The notes: generated from the sequence alone by a model not told the origin. A stretch of DNA of 64,000 bases from Pelagibius sp. (GCF_028281305.1 NZ_JANQKD010000023.1:1-64000), one strand, 5' to 3'. Counted from the stretch's first letter, positions 41,341 through 50,340 are shown. Made by a program: numbers and translations.

Positions 41341-42069
41341 GGCCAGGGAAATTCCGTAGGCGGTCTCTTCGGTGTGGCAGAGTGAGATCCGCCACTCCAC
41401 CGGGTTGCCGTCCAGGGCGAGCGCCACGCGATCCACCTCCAGCAAGGGCGTGCCGGGCTCCAGACCCAGGTGTCGCTGGGCATCCGGCGTCGCCGTGACG
41501 GCGCGCAGGCGTTCAACGGCCTTGGTGACCGTCACGTTGTAGTGGTGCGCGAAGAGGGTATAGAGGGTGTTCGGCAGGTCCCGCCGCTCGGCAAGGTCAG
41601 GGAACAGCCGCCGGGGCAGGACAATCCGCTCCAGGATCGCGGCCTTCCCGTCGATTGTTCGGACGCGGGTGATGCGGAAGACGGCTTCCTCACCACGAAG
41701 CTGGAGCCGCTGAGCCTCGTCCTTGCGTGCAGCGCCCAGGCTGCGGCGCAGGACGCGGCTCTCCGGCACCACAGGTTCGCCGTCGCGCCCGATCATCTTG
41801 AAGAAATGAAAGAGCGCGTGCTCCTGGTCGTGTTCGGCGACGAAGGTGCCGCGCCCCTGGCGCCGCACCAAGAGGCTGCCGGCCGTCATCTCGTCCAGGG
41901 CCTTGCGGACCGTGCCCTGGCTGACGTTCAGCTCCGCCGCCAGCTGGAACTCGCTGGGCAGGAGGTCGCCCGGACGCCAGTAGCCACCGACGAGACGCTC
42001 CATGAGCAGGTCCTTGACCTGCTGATAGAGCGGACGGAGGCCGGGAAGTGGCTGTGATTGCTCGGCCAA
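41338..42069 (-). CDS. GntR-family regulator with UTRA domain (sulfolactate operon)
   Basis: A protein of about 243 residues. The N-terminal winged HTH (about 14-80) has LYQQVKDLLMERLVGGYWRPGDLLPSEFQLAAELNVSQGTVRKAL. The C-terminal UTRA ligand domain (about 95-240) ends in VEWRISLCHTEE. HutC/FadR-type GntR proteins bind palindromes of GT-N-AC type; TGTCTTATATAAGACA lies in the divergent control region. The frame is open to 42228, but that would put the operator inside the gene. I therefore prefer TTG 42069, just before the conserved domain, behind AGGGAC. It is divergent from suyA-suyB-comC and probably represses it until the substrate or product binds. Confidence 0.82.
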   Translation of the reverse strand: MAEQSQPLPGLRPLYQQVKDLLMERLVGGYWRPGDLLPSEFQLAAELNVSQGTVRKALDEMTAGSLLVRRQGRGTFVAEHDQEHALFHFFKMIGRDGEPVVPESRVLRRSLGAARKDEAQRLQLRGEEAVFRITRVRTIDGKAAILERIVLPRRLFPDLAERRDLPNTLYTLFAHHYNVTVTKAVERLRAVTATPDAQRHLGLEPGTPLLEVDRVALALDGNPVEWRISLCHTEETAYGISLA

Positions 42070-42179
42070 ATCGAAGTCCCTAATTCTGAAGGCCCAAATC
42101 TGAGGGGGCCGGGCGGGCGCGAAGCCTGCCTGCACTGCAGGCCGGCCTACACGCCGCTTTGATCTGCAAAAGAAATTCC

Positions 42180-42207
42180 TTGTCTTATATAAGACATAAC
42201 ATATAAA
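42180..42207 (+). promoter_or_regulatory. suyA promoter with GntR operator
   Basis: TGTCTTATATAAGACA (42181-42196) is a perfect 16-bp palindrome. TTGTCT (42180-42185) and TATAAA (42202-42207), spaced 16 bp, form a good promoter toward suyA, with the palindrome over the -35 and spacer. Binding by the divergent GntR regulator would block polymerase. Confidence 0.75.
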
Positions 42208-42312
42208 TTTAAAACGCTGAACAAACAAGCGCCCGGGCCTTGCTTAAACGGCCCGCCGGACCGCTTCATTTGTCATGCTTCAAGACGAACAAGTAAGGGA
42301 GATCATCCGAAA

Positions 42313-42600
42313 ATGTCGGCGCCAGACTTTATTGTGCACGATGCCGAGGACACGGTCGGAGTCATCGTGAAAGAGGGCATCGCCGCGAACACCACACTTT
42401 CCGGCTGGGTGATGGCCGACGACTCGCGCGTCGAGATCGCCTGCATTGATCCGATCCCGCTCGGCCACAAGATTGCGCTTGGGGACATTGCAGAGGGCGA
42501 TACCATCCTGAAGTACGGCAACGATATCGGTAAGGCCGTCGCAGCCATCGCCAAGGGCGGGCACGTCCATACCCAGAACGTCAAGACGAAGAGGTGGTGA
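42313..42600 (+). CDS. suyA: (2R)-3-sulfolactate sulfo-lyase, small subunit
   Basis: A 95-residue SAF-domain protein (the UxaA N-terminal type). [48 protein letters not shown] and the end [12 protein letters not shown] are characteristic of the small subunit of split altronate-dehydratase-like enzymes. Together with the next gene it fits SuyAB, which cleaves (R)-sulfolactate to pyruvate and sulfite. Split UxaA-like enzymes also dehydrate sugar acids; the comC-type gene downstream favours sulfolactate. AGGGAG precedes the ATG, and the promoter is covered by a GntR-type palindrome. Confidence 0.75.
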   Translation: MSAPDFIVHDAEDTVGVIVKEGIAANTTLSGWVMADDSRVEIACIDPIPLGHKIALGDIAEGDTILKYGNDIGKAVAAIAKGGHVHTQNVKTKRW

Positions 42601-42601
42601 G

Positions 42602-43771
42602 ATGACCGCACAGAAGATTCACGGCTATCGCCGGGAGAACGGCCGCGTTGGCGTTCGCAACCATGTTGTCATCCTGCCGCTCGACGACCTCTCCAATGCC
42701 GCCTGCGAGAAGGTGGCGAACAACATCGATGGCTGCTTGGCTTTGCCGCACCACTATGGCCGGCTGCAGTTCGGCGAGGATTTGGAGTTGCACTTCCGCA
42801 CCCTGATCGGCACCGGGAGCAACCCCAACGTCGCCGCGGTGATTGTGATCGGGATCGAGCCGGGCTGGACCGGACGCGTGGTCGAGGGGATCGCCAAGAC
42901 CGGCAAGCGGGTCGAGGGCTTTGCCATCGAAGGCCACGGCGAGATCAAGGTTGTGGCTGATGCTTCGCGCAAGGCCAAGGAGTTTTCCCAGTGGGCCAGC
43001 GAGTTGCAGCGCGAACCCTGCGATCTGAAAGAGCTCTGGGTCTCGACCAAGTGCGGCGAGTCAGACACCACTTCGGGCCTTGCCTCCAATCCGACCGTGG
43101 GGAATTTCATCGACAAGTTCGATGAGATCGGCGCCACCACCTGTTTCGGCGAGACTTCGGAACTGACGGGGGCCGAGCAGGTCTGTGCGACCCGCGCCGC
43201 GACGCCGGAGGTCGCACAGAAGTTCCTCGACACTTGGCAGGCCTACATGGACGAGGTCATCGAGCCGCATAAGACGAGCGACCTCTCCGACAGCCAGCCG
43301 ACGAAGGGCAACATCGCCGGGGGCCTGACCACCATTGAAGAGAAGGCCTTCGGCAACCTGCAGAAGATCGGCAGGAAAACCAAGTTCGTCGACGTGCTGC
43401 AGCCCGCCGAGCAGCCTGCCAAGGGGCCGGGGCTCTACTTCATGGACACCAGCTCAGCGGCCGCGGAATGCGTGACCCTGCAGGCGGCAGCGGGCTTTGT
43501 CGTTCACCTCTTTCCGACCGGCCAGGGCAACATCATCGGCAACCCCATCGAGCCGGTGATCAAACTGACGGCGAACCCGAAGACCGCCCGCGAAATGGGC
43601 GAGCACGTCGATCTCGACGTCTCCGGCATTCTGCGCGGTGAGATGAACATGGACGAGGCCGGCGATGCACTGATCGACATCACGGTTCGGACCTGCAACG
43701 GGCGCCTGACGGCGGCGGAAGCGCTGAAGCACCGTGAGTTCGTCATGACCAAGCTCTACCGCAGTGCCTGA
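42602..43771 (+). CDS. suyB: (2R)-3-sulfolactate sulfo-lyase, large subunit
   Basis: A 389-residue protein of the UxaA C-terminal family. It has the opening [25 protein letters not shown], the cysteines C159 ([17 protein letters not shown]) and C189 (TTCFGETSE), and a third near TRTCNG (about 374), which could bind an iron cluster as in altronate dehydratase. Its length matches SuyB of sulfolactate degraders. It starts two bases after the suyA stop, so the two are coupled. The reaction would release sulfite and pyruvate in the cytoplasm; no sulfite dehydrogenase or exporter is in the window. Confidence 0.75.
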   Translation: MTAQKIHGYRRENGRVGVRNHVVILPLDDLSNAACEKVANNIDGCLALPHHYGRLQFGEDLELHFRTLIGTGSNPNVAAVIVIGIEPGWTGRVVEGIAKTGKRVEGFAIEGHGEIKVVADASRKAKEFSQWASELQREPCDLKELWVSTKCGESDTTSGLASNPTVGNFIDKFDEIGATTCFGETSELTGAEQVCATRAATPEVAQKFLDTWQAYMDEVIEPHKTSDLSDSQPTKGNIAGGLTTIEEKAFGNLQKIGRKTKFVDVLQPAEQPAKGPGLYFMDTSSAAAECVTLQAAAGFVVHLFPTGQGNIIGNPIEPVIKLTANPKTAREMGEHVDLDVSGILRGEMNMDEAGDALIDITVRTCNGRLTAAEALKHREFVMTKLYRSA

Positions 43772-44774
43772 CGGCGCGGCGGTGGAGCGGCTGACGCTGG
43801 CCGAGGCGCGCGACCTGGTGGTCGGCGCCTTGGTGGCGTCCGGCACGGCGGAGGACAATGCTGCTTCTGTCGCTGCCGCGCTGGTGGCTGCGGAGGCCGA
43901 TGGACAGAAGGGACACGGTCTCTCACGTGTGGCTTCCTATGCGGCTCAGGCCCGCAGCGGCAAGGTTCGCGGCAAGGCATCGCCTCAGATGGAGCGGCTC
44001 TCTCCCTCTGCGGTCCGCATCGATGCCGGCGCCGGGTTTGCGTTCCCGGCCATGGACCTTGCCTGCAAGGCGTTGATTCCCATGGCGCGCGGTCAGGTGG
44101 TGGCCCTGGCGGCGATTCACAACTCCCACCATTTCGGGCAGGGCGGCTACCACGTCGAACGGTTGGCAGAGGAAGGGCTGGTCGGACTGCTGCTCGGCAA
44201 CTCGCCGCAGGCCATCGCCCCCTGGGGCGGCAACCGGGGACTTTTTGGAACCAATCCCATCGCCATGGCCGCCCCGCGCCGCAGCGGCGCACCGCTGGTG
44301 ATCGACCTGTCCCTCGCGAAGGTGGCCCGTGGCAAAGTCATGGCCGCTGCCAAAGCGGGTGAGGAGATCCCCGAGGGCTGGGCCTTGGATGGCGATGGCA
44401 ATCCGACCCGCGATCCGCAGGCCGCCTTAAGCGGCACCATGGTGCCCATGGGCGAGGCGAAGGGTGCGGCGCTGGCGATGATGGTGGAGGTGCTTTCCGC
44501 CACACTGGTCGGTGCCAACCACGGCTTCGAAGCTTCCTCCTTCTTCACCGCAGACGGCCCGGCGCCGGCCGTCGGCCAGTTGCTGATCGCGATCGATCCC
44601 GTTCCGCTTTCCGGCGGTGGCTTCACGGATCGGCTGGAAGTCCTGATTGAAGCGCTGGAGGATCAGCCCGGTACGCGTCTGCCGGGAACGCGTCGCTTGG
44701 TCGCCCGTGCTGCCGCGGCCAGCGATGGCCTGTCCGTGTCTTCTTCAATACTGACGGAAATCAAGGCTCTATAG
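43764..44774 (+). CDS. comC: Malate/lactate-dehydrogenase-2 family oxidoreductase, probably sulfolactate dehydrogenase
   Basis: A 336-residue NAD(P)-dependent enzyme of the Ldh_2/ComC family. It has the conserved start [17 protein letters not shown] with [11 protein letters not shown] (family catalytic-region His), [22 protein letters not shown], and [12 protein letters not shown] with the downstream [12 protein letters not shown]. It begins at GTG 43764, overlapping the suyB stop by 8 bp. In sulfolactate degraders ComC interconverts (R)-sulfolactate and sulfopyruvate, allowing (S)-sulfolactate to be converted to the (R) form that SuyAB cleaves. The matching (S)-specific enzyme (slcC) and a transporter are not visible here. 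Confidence 0.75.
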   Translation: MPDGAAVERLTLAEARDLVVGALVASGTAEDNAASVAAALVAAEADGQKGHGLSRVASYAAQARSGKVRGKASPQMERLSPSAVRIDAGAGFAFPAMDLACKALIPMARGQVVALAAIHNSHHFGQGGYHVERLAEEGLVGLLLGNSPQAIAPWGGNRGLFGTNPIAMAAPRRSGAPLVIDLSLAKVARGKVMAAAKAGEEIPEGWALDGDGNPTRDPQAALSGTMVPMGEAKGAALAMMVEVLSATLVGANHGFEASSFFTADGPAPAVGQLLIAIDPVPLSGGGFTDRLEVLIEALEDQPGTRLPGTRRLVARAAAASDGLSVSSSILTEIKAL

Positions 44775-45036
44775 AGTTAACGAGAAAGCTGGCTCTTCGG
44801 ATCACCGGCGACCCGGATGCGTCATCACCTGGTGTAATCGATTTGTTGATTGGTGCCCGGTGCGCCGTGCTATCCTATGAGTTGTTAGTTGGGTCAGCCG
44901 GGGGTGCGGGGCAGAGCATGGACCAAGTCGGACCGCAGAGGTGGCGGCGCGCCGATTTGCAGCCGTTAATGTCGTATGCGGGGAGCGATGCTCGGGCGTG
45001 GCCGCGTGCCGGTTTGGCTCCCTCTCGTCGAGACCG

Positions 45037-47142
45037 ATGCCAGCGGCCGTGACGCTCCGCCGTTGGACCCTCCGCGCGGCCTTCTGGGTGGGGCTTGCGG
45101 CCGTGGTCCTCTTGCGGTTCGCCGACCCGAGTCCCTTTCCGACGCTCCGCTACGCGTTCTTCGATGTCGCCCAATCCGTCTTCGCCGGCGCTGCCGAACC
45201 GCAGCGCCTGCCGCTTGCGGTCGTGGACATCGATGAGCGCAGTCTGGCACAGCAAGGGCAGTGGCCCTGGCCGCGCGACATTGTGGCGGACCTGGTCGGC
45301 CGCATTGCCGCCAGCAAGCCTTTGGTCCTGGGGATCGATATCATCTTCGCCGAGCCTGACCGGCTTTCGCCGGAAAGCCTGCTGAAGCGCTTCCCCTTGG
45401 ATGCGCCCTTGCGGGAGAGCCTTTCAGCTCTGCCGTCGAATGACGCCATTCTGGCCGCCAAGCTGAGCATGCTACCGACAGTGCTGGCGGTTGCGGCCAT
45501 CGATGACGGCGAAGCGCCCGGTGGGCAGACCGTTATGCAGGCCCCGATCAAGTTGCGTCTCGGACAGCAGAGCGTTTCCGAGCTGCGGCGCTACCCCGGT
45601 CTGCTGCGCAATCTTCCGGTCCTGGAGGAAGCCAGCAGCGGTGTCGGGGTAGCCAGCCTTGAGCTTTCGGGCGACGGCGTGGTCCGAAAGATGCCGGCGG
45701 TCATGCTGGTCGGCGATGCCGTGCTGCCGAGCTTTGCCTTGGAGGTGTTGCGCATTGCCCGCGGTGGCGAGGCCGTCTCGGTGGAAATCAACGGACCGGG
45801 TGTTGCTGCGGTCTCATTAGCCGATACGGAGATCCCCACGACCTACTCGGGCCATGTCTGGCTTCGCGACAGACCGGCCGACAGCCTGCTGCGCGTGTCG
45901 GCGGCAGACCTTATGTCGGACGCCGTACCGTTGGCGAACCTTCAGGGCCATATTGTTCTGCTTGGCTCGACTGGCGTCGGACTTGGGCGAGAGTTCGTCA
46001 CCCCCAGCGGGAGCCTGCGCTCCGACGTGGATGTGCAAGCTCTTTTCCTCGAGAACCTGTTGACGGAAAGCTTTCTCGTCAGACCTCAGGCGGCCGCCCT
46101 TTGGGAGGCATTGTTGGCTCTTGCCGTGTTGTCTCTGGTCGTTCTGGCTGTGCCGCGGCTGCCGGGCTACACCAGTCTGCCTGCCATGCTCGGGCTGTTG
46201 GGTCTGCTCTTCGCCGGCAGCCTGTTTGCGATGCAGAGCAACGGCCTGCTCTTCGATCCCACCTACACGGCGGTTGTCGGATCCATCGCCTATCTCGTCG
46301 TTCTCGGGCGCGGCCTTGCAGAGGCACAGCAGCAGCGCAGGCGCAGCGCAGAGGAGCGCGAGATGGCGCTTATCCTGGCCGAGGCCGGCAACCGGTCCAA
46401 GACCAGTTTTCTTGCCAACATGAGCCACGAGTTGCGGACGCCGCTCAACGCCATCCTGGGGTTCTCTGAGATGATGAAGCGCGAGATCCTCGGCCCGATC
46501 TCGCCGCCGAAGTACCGCGACTATGTTGAGGACATCCACCACATGGGCAGCCACCTGCTGTCGCTGGTCAATGACATCCTGGAGATGTCCAAGGTCGAGG
46601 CGGGTGAAAGCCATCTCTCGGAATCGGAGTTTCCCCTCCAGGACGTTCTGGCGGACTGCGTGCGGACCGTCCAGTCGGCCTATCGCGACAGCGGGATCGC
46701 CGTTTCCTTCGACAGGGAAACCGTCCCGCGCAGGCTTTGGGCGGACAAGCGGATGTTCACGCAGATGGTTCTCAATCTTGTCTCCAACGCGGTCAAGTAC
46801 ACGCCGAAAGGCGGTGAGGTCCGGCTCACCGGAAGCGTCGATGAGAGAGGGGACTTTCGCCTCTCGATCTCCGACACAGGGATCGGTATGTCGGACAAGG
46901 AGGTCTCCGAGGCCTTCGTTCCCTTTCGGCGTATCGACCACGCCCTCGCTTCGAATTTGGAGGGGATTGGCCTTGGCCTGCCCTTGACCAAGGCAATGAT
47001 CGAAATGCACGGCGGCAGGCTGGAACTGACCAGCATTACCGACCGCGGAACAACGGCGATTCTGGTGTTCCCAGCATCGCGCCTGCGCAATCTAACGGAT
47101 CGAAAGGGCGAGGAGGCCACACGCTTTGAAGAATCCGCATAG
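45037..47142 (+). CDS. CHASE2-domain sensor histidine kinase
   Basis: A protein of about 701 residues. A first membrane helix (about 10-28) is followed by a large extracytoplasmic CHASE2 domain (about 35-340; LAVVDIDERSLAQQGQWPWPRD is its signature), then three membrane helices (about 350-440). The cytoplasmic part has an H-box, MSHELRTPLNAILGFSEM (His464), an N-box (MVLNLVSNAVKYTP) and G-boxes (SDTGIGMS, GIGLGLPL), so it is a complete kinase. No response regulator is adjacent. It overlaps the FecR-domain gene by 17 bp and heads an operon with it and an OmpA-like lipoprotein. The ligand is unknown. The start could be a GTG at 44941. Confidence 0.85.
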   Translation: MPAAVTLRRWTLRAAFWVGLAAVVLLRFADPSPFPTLRYAFFDVAQSVFAGAAEPQRLPLAVVDIDERSLAQQGQWPWPRDIVADLVGRIAASKPLVLGIDIIFAEPDRLSPESLLKRFPLDAPLRESLSALPSNDAILAAKLSMLPTVLAVAAIDDGEAPGGQTVMQAPIKLRLGQQSVSELRRYPGLLRNLPVLEEASSGVGVASLELSGDGVVRKMPAVMLVGDAVLPSFALEVLRIARGGEAVSVEINGPGVAAVSLADTEIPTTYSGHVWLRDRPADSLLRVSAADLMSDAVPLANLQGHIVLLGSTGVGLGREFVTPSGSLRSDVDVQALFLENLLTESFLVRPQAAALWEALLALAVLSLVVLAVPRLPGYTSLPAMLGLLGLLFAGSLFAMQSNGLLFDPTYTAVVGSIAYLVVLGRGLAEAQQQRRRSAEEREMALILAEAGNRSKTSFLANMSHELRTPLNAILGFSEMMKREILGPISPPKYRDYVEDIHHMGSHLLSLVNDILEMSKVEAGESHLSESEFPLQDVLADCVRTVQSAYRDSGIAVSFDRETVPRRLWADKRMFTQMVLNLVSNAVKYTPKGGEVRLTGSVDERGDFRLSISDTGIGMSDKEVSEAFVPFRRIDHALASNLEGIGLGLPLTKAMIEMHGGRLELTSITDRGTTAILVFPASRLRNLTDRKGEEATRFEESA

Positions 47143-47608
47143 AGCCAAGTCTGCAATCGCGGGCCTGAGTCTGGGCTTGGGCCTAGCCGTCGCCGCTTTG
47201 ACGGGCTGGGTTACGCCCGCCGCGGCACAGCAGCAGGAGGTCGCTTTGGTGAAGGTGGTGGACGGAGAAGCCTTTGCGCAGCGCGCCGAGCAGCGTGCTC
47301 AGCTCGGCGTCGGCGAGGCGATCTATGCCATGGATGTGATTGAGACCGCCCAGGGCTCCGTTGGCCTGACCTTCAAGGACGGCACGCGCATTTCCATCGG
47401 CCCGAACTCCCGGGTCCAGTTCACGGAGTTCGTCTTCGTCCCGGCCGAAGGACGGCTTTCCTTCATCGTCGAGCTTTTCCGCGGCACGATGCAGTACATA
47501 TCCGGGGTGATCGCAAAGCTGTCGCCCGATGCCGTGAAAGTGAAGACACCGGTGGCTACGGTTGCCGTACGCGGCACCCGCTTTCTGGCCGAAGTGGCGG
47601 GAGACTGA
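47126..47608 (+). CDS. FecR-domain periplasmic protein
   Basis: A 160-residue protein with a signal peptide (cut near TPAAA-QQQEV) and a FecR-type domain: VGEAIYAMDVIETAQGSVGLTFKDGTRISIGPNSRVQFTEF, then KVKTPVATVAVRGTRF. Stand-alone FecR domains are beta-rich envelope modules. The TTG start (47126) lies inside the kinase gene behind GGAGG, so translation is coupled. Kinases with CHASE2 domains often accompany FecR proteins, so this may present or modulate the kinase signal in the periplasm. Confidence 0.82.
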   Translation: MKNPHRAKSAIAGLSLGLGLAVAALTGWVTPAAAQQQEVALVKVVDGEAFAQRAEQRAQLGVGEAIYAMDVIETAQGSVGLTFKDGTRISIGPNSRVQFTEFVFVPAEGRLSFIVELFRGTMQYISGVIAKLSPDAVKVKTPVATVAVRGTRFLAEVAGD

Positions 47609-47612
47609 TCGG

Positions 47613-48206
47613 ATGCTGCGCAAAATCTTGTCAGTGGTCTTGATGCTGGGTTTGACCGCCTGCGCCGGGGGCAACCGTTTCGTTTTGCTGGAAGACGAGG
47701 ACGGCAGCGTCGGTGCGATCACAGTGGAGAACACAGCCGGCGCACAGACCCTCGAAAGCCCCGGGGTCGCGATCAAGGTCGCCGGTGCCGGAACCGCGCC
47801 CGGCCGACCTCAGGAGATCAGCCAGCAGGAAATCGACGAAACCTGGGGCACGACCATCGGTGCCAGCCCGCGTAAGCCGCGGACGTTCATTCTCTACTTC
47901 ATCATCGGCTCCGACCGGCTGACGGAGGAGTCCCGGGCGCAGCTGCCGGAGATCCTCGACTCGATAAAGGAATTTCCCGCCGCCGAAGTCTCGGTCGTCG
48001 GGCATACCGACCGCATCGGCGGAGAGCGGCGCAATGCTCAGCTTGCCTTGCAGCGCGCCGAGGCAATCCGGCGGTTGCTCATCGCCGAGGGCCTGGAGCC
48101 GGAGTTGATCGAGGTCGACTCCCACGGTGAGAGCAATCCGCTGATCGAAACCGCAGATGAGGTCGCAGAGCCCCGCAACCGGCGTGTCGAGGTCACCGTG
48201 CAATAG
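47613..48206 (+). CDS. OmpA-family peptidoglycan-binding lipoprotein
   Basis: A protein of about 197 residues. Lipobox LGLTAC-AGG is followed by a linker and a C-terminal OmpA domain (about 90-197; ILYFIIGSDRLTEESRAQLPEI, VSVVGHTDRIGGERRNAQLALQRAEAIRRLL, EPRNRRVEVTV). The TD..GG..N..LS-type binding motif appears as HTDRIGGERRNAQLA, so it probably grips peptidoglycan from a lipid anchor. Third gene of the CHASE2-FecR operon. Together these suggest an envelope-state sensor. ATG 47613 follows GGGAGAC. Confidence 0.85.
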   Translation: MLRKILSVVLMLGLTACAGGNRFVLLEDEDGSVGAITVENTAGAQTLESPGVAIKVAGAGTAPGRPQEISQQEIDETWGTTIGASPRKPRTFILYFIIGSDRLTEESRAQLPEILDSIKEFPAAEVSVVGHTDRIGGERRNAQLALQRAEAIRRLLIAEGLEPELIEVDSHGESNPLIETADEVAEPRNRRVEVTVQ

Positions 48207-48354
48207 GCTTGCGGTGGCTCGCCGCCGCCGGAGCGGGGCGGAAGCTGCCAGTTCAGCGCGCACTCCCCGTCTTCGTCTTTGCCAGGATGAACCTGTCCCG
48301 CCTGCGCGCCGACGGACCTCTTGATGGCGTGCGGCGCAGCCATGCCCGGAAGCC

Positions 48355-48399
48355 CCCAGAAGACCCAGAAGACCCAGAAGACCCAGAAGACCCAGAAGA
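48355..48399. repeat. Five perfect 9-bp tandem repeats
   Basis: CCCAGAAGA is repeated five times without change (48355-48399) in the gap between the OmpA-like gene and a small membrane protein gene. It ends 36 bp before the latter's ATG. Perfect short repeats change copy number readily, so leader length may vary between strains. Confidence 0.9.
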
Positions 48400-48435
48400 C
48401 AGCGCCGTTTCGACGTGTAGGAGAGTGTCTTTAGT

Positions 48436-48981
48436 ATGCAACGGCTCGTCGGCCTTTCCTACCTTGCCTATGCCGTCGGGTTTTTCGGTCTCCTGGCTGC
48501 CTGGACTCTGTTTCTAAGTCACTGGCTGATACACCTATCTGTGCAGGCGGGCCGGCTGTCGGTGCCCTGGCAGGGTGTCGCTGACGCGATCGCGCGCAAT
48601 GCGGAGGTCGCCGTCGCCCTCCCGGCCGCCGGGGCGCTCCTGGGCCTGATCCTCGCTGTGCTGCCGCAGTCCAACCCGACGCCGCTGGCGCAGAGCCATC
48701 GCGGCTATCAACGACGTCTCGCGCCCTTTGCCGGGCTCAGCGCGCTACTGGTCTTGCTGGCGGACGGTCGGATGGGCAGCCACGACGTGGATCTCGGCAG
48801 CCTCGCGTCGCTGGGAGTCTCCATTGGGCTTTTGGTTTTCGCCTGGCGGCGCTACCACCGCGGCGTTCCGGTTTCCGCTCCTCCCGGTTGGCGATTGGCA
48901 CTCGCCGCGGTCCTGCTTATCGCTGTTGCCGGCGCCGTGGTGCTGTGGCTGCTGCGCGATGGGATGACCCGGCTGTTCTGA
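48436..48981 (+). CDS. Hypothetical five-helix membrane protein
   Basis: A 181-residue protein with about five hydrophobic segments (around 8-30, 58-76, 92-108, 118-136, 150-172). No named family is recognised. Short charged loops, and no catalytic-looking polar residues within the helices. A perfect tandem repeat lies in the leader, upstream of the ATG. It may be transcribed with the following lysozyme-like gene, but a 150-bp gap separates them. Confidence 0.55.
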   Translation: MQRLVGLSYLAYAVGFFGLLAAWTLFLSHWLIHLSVQAGRLSVPWQGVADAIARNAEVAVALPAAGALLGLILAVLPQSNPTPLAQSHRGYQRRLAPFAGLSALLVLLADGRMGSHDVDLGSLASLGVSIGLLVFAWRRYHRGVPVSAPPGWRLALAAVLLIAVAGAVVLWLLRDGMTRLF

Positions 48982-49131
48982 TGCACTCCAGCGATGCCTC
49001 CCCTCGAGGGTGGCACTTCCTTTGCGCCCTGGGCACCTCCGCTGCGCCCTTACATCGTTCCAATGGTTGATTGACGCGGCTTGTCCGTGGGCCGAGGTTC
49101 TTTGCGGCAGGTCGTGGAAGGGAGATGATGT

Positions 49132-49938
49132 ATGGCAATCGTTCCGCGCCCGGTGCCGGGCTCCTATGATGAAGCCCTGTTCGACTTCATCGCCGAGAGT
49201 GAGGGTTTCGTCCCGCGGGTCTACAGCGATCATCGTGGTATCCCGACACTCGGCCTCGGCTACGCGCTCTTCGTCGACGCACCCGGCTGGCCCGACCGCG
49301 ACGGTCTGGACGCCGACCTTGGCGCCATCGGCGTGAGCTTGACGGACCCGGACCGAAGGATGCTGGACAGGCTGCGCCGGGCGCTGGCCGGCGGTGCGCC
49401 GGCGGAAGCAAAGACGCTGATTCCGCCGTTTTCCTTTGGCGAGGATCCCGGGCAGCGCAACGCGCTGAGCTTCCTGATTTCACGGGAGCAGGGCCGCCGC
49501 CTCTTCGAGCGTATCCGCCCGACATATGAGCAGGTACTGCAGCGGCGTCTTGGCGACGCCCTTATGCAGACGCTCACGGGCTCGCGGGAACTGATGGTGC
49601 TGTTCTCGCTCTGCTACAACAGCCCGGCTCTTATTGGCCCCGGACTGAGCGCAGCCTTGCGCGAGGGCAGGCGGGAGGAGGCCTGGTATGAAATCCGCTT
49701 CGGGTCGAACCGCGAGCGGCACAAAGGCCTTCAGAACCGGCGTGACAAGGAAGCCGAGGTCTTCGGCGTTTTGAACGCGCAGCCCTCGACCGAGGAACGG
49801 CAGGCGTTGAGCGCATTGATCAACGAGCGCCGGGACCGCATGACCCGCTATCTGGCAGACGTCGGCCTGGGGAGCGTCGAGATCGAGTCGGTGCTTGCCG
49901 GCCTTGAGGCGGAGGGCGGTGACATCCGTCTGGCGTGA
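49132..49938 (+). CDS. Lysozyme-fold protein (GH24-like)
   Basis: A 268-residue protein with no clear signal peptide. The N-terminal region SEGFVPRVYSDHRGIPTLGLGY has the exact E-x8-D-x5-T spacing of phage T4-type lysozyme (E24, D33, T39). SLCYNSPALIGPGLSAAL further on fits the fold's C-terminal lobe. Chromosomal relatives without a holin or other phage genes may act on peptidoglycan or be inactive structural proteins. There are no prophage neighbours here: the next genes are tRNA-Gln and ppx. It may be a domesticated endolysin. GGGAG precedes the ATG. Confidence 0.75.
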   Translation: MAIVPRPVPGSYDEALFDFIAESEGFVPRVYSDHRGIPTLGLGYALFVDAPGWPDRDGLDADLGAIGVSLTDPDRRMLDRLRRALAGGAPAEAKTLIPPFSFGEDPGQRNALSFLISREQGRRLFERIRPTYEQVLQRRLGDALMQTLTGSRELMVLFSLCYNSPALIGPGLSAALREGRREEAWYEIRFGSNRERHKGLQNRRDKEAEVFGVLNAQPSTEERQALSALINERRDRMTRYLADVGLGSVEIESVLAGLEAEGGDIRLA

Positions 49939-50013
49939 GCCCGGTTATGGGAGGCCTGCCATTTAGGGCCCGTCGTTTGGGCCGGATACTTCGCCTGAGA
50001 GGCATGGGCGCTT

Positions 50014-50087
50014 TGGCTGGGGGACCTGGATTCGAACCAGGGCTGCTCGGGTCAGAGCCGAGAGTTCTACCGCTAAACTATCCCCCA
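50014..50087 (-). tRNA. tRNA-Gln (anticodon CTG)
   Basis: On the minus strand the acceptor stem TGGGGGA (50087-50081) pairs with TCCCCCA (50024-50018), then G and an encoded CCA (50016-50014). The anticodon stem CTCGG/CCGAG flanks the loop CTCTGAC, giving anticodon CTG, which reads CAG. The T-arm CCTGG-TTCGAAT-CCAGG is canonical. No other tRNA is adjacent. Nothing resembling an integrase lies nearby. Confidence 0.93.
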
Positions 50088-50340
50088 ACAGAGGTGGTTT
50101 GCCTTGGCTCTAACCAAGAGGCCCGGACAAGCGTCAGGGCCGCAAACCCTCGTTTGCGCGCGAAGGCACTACATAGTCCCATCAAGGGGGGCTTTTCAAC
50201 TGATTTCCGTAGCTTTTTTGCGGTCTGGTCGACCCAACCCGAGGGTCGGGACTGGTGCAAACCCTCGGCTTCACGCTATGATCAGAAGTTAACGGCTGAC
50301 GGCAAAAGTTCGGCCGGAAAGAACAGGAGCAGTGTTTTAG

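Noticed and set aside
42070-42228. Longer N-terminus for the GntR regulator
   Set aside because: It would cover the palindrome and the AT-rich divergent promoter, and encodes residues without similarity to the family.
42313-43771. Altronate or galactarate dehydratase assignment
   Set aside because: Those enzymes are usually a single longer chain or have sugar-acid neighbours. The split form with a SuyA-like end and a ComC-family gene fits sulfolactate better, though it is not proven.
48355-48399. Possible CRISPR array
   Set aside because: The units are 9 bp, contiguous and without spacers. The same applies to the 13-bp array at 60688-60765.
50014-50340. Integration site (att) at the tRNA-Gln 3' end
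   Set aside because: No integrase, direct repeat of the tRNA end or change in gene type is seen nearby, despite the lysozyme-like gene next to it.
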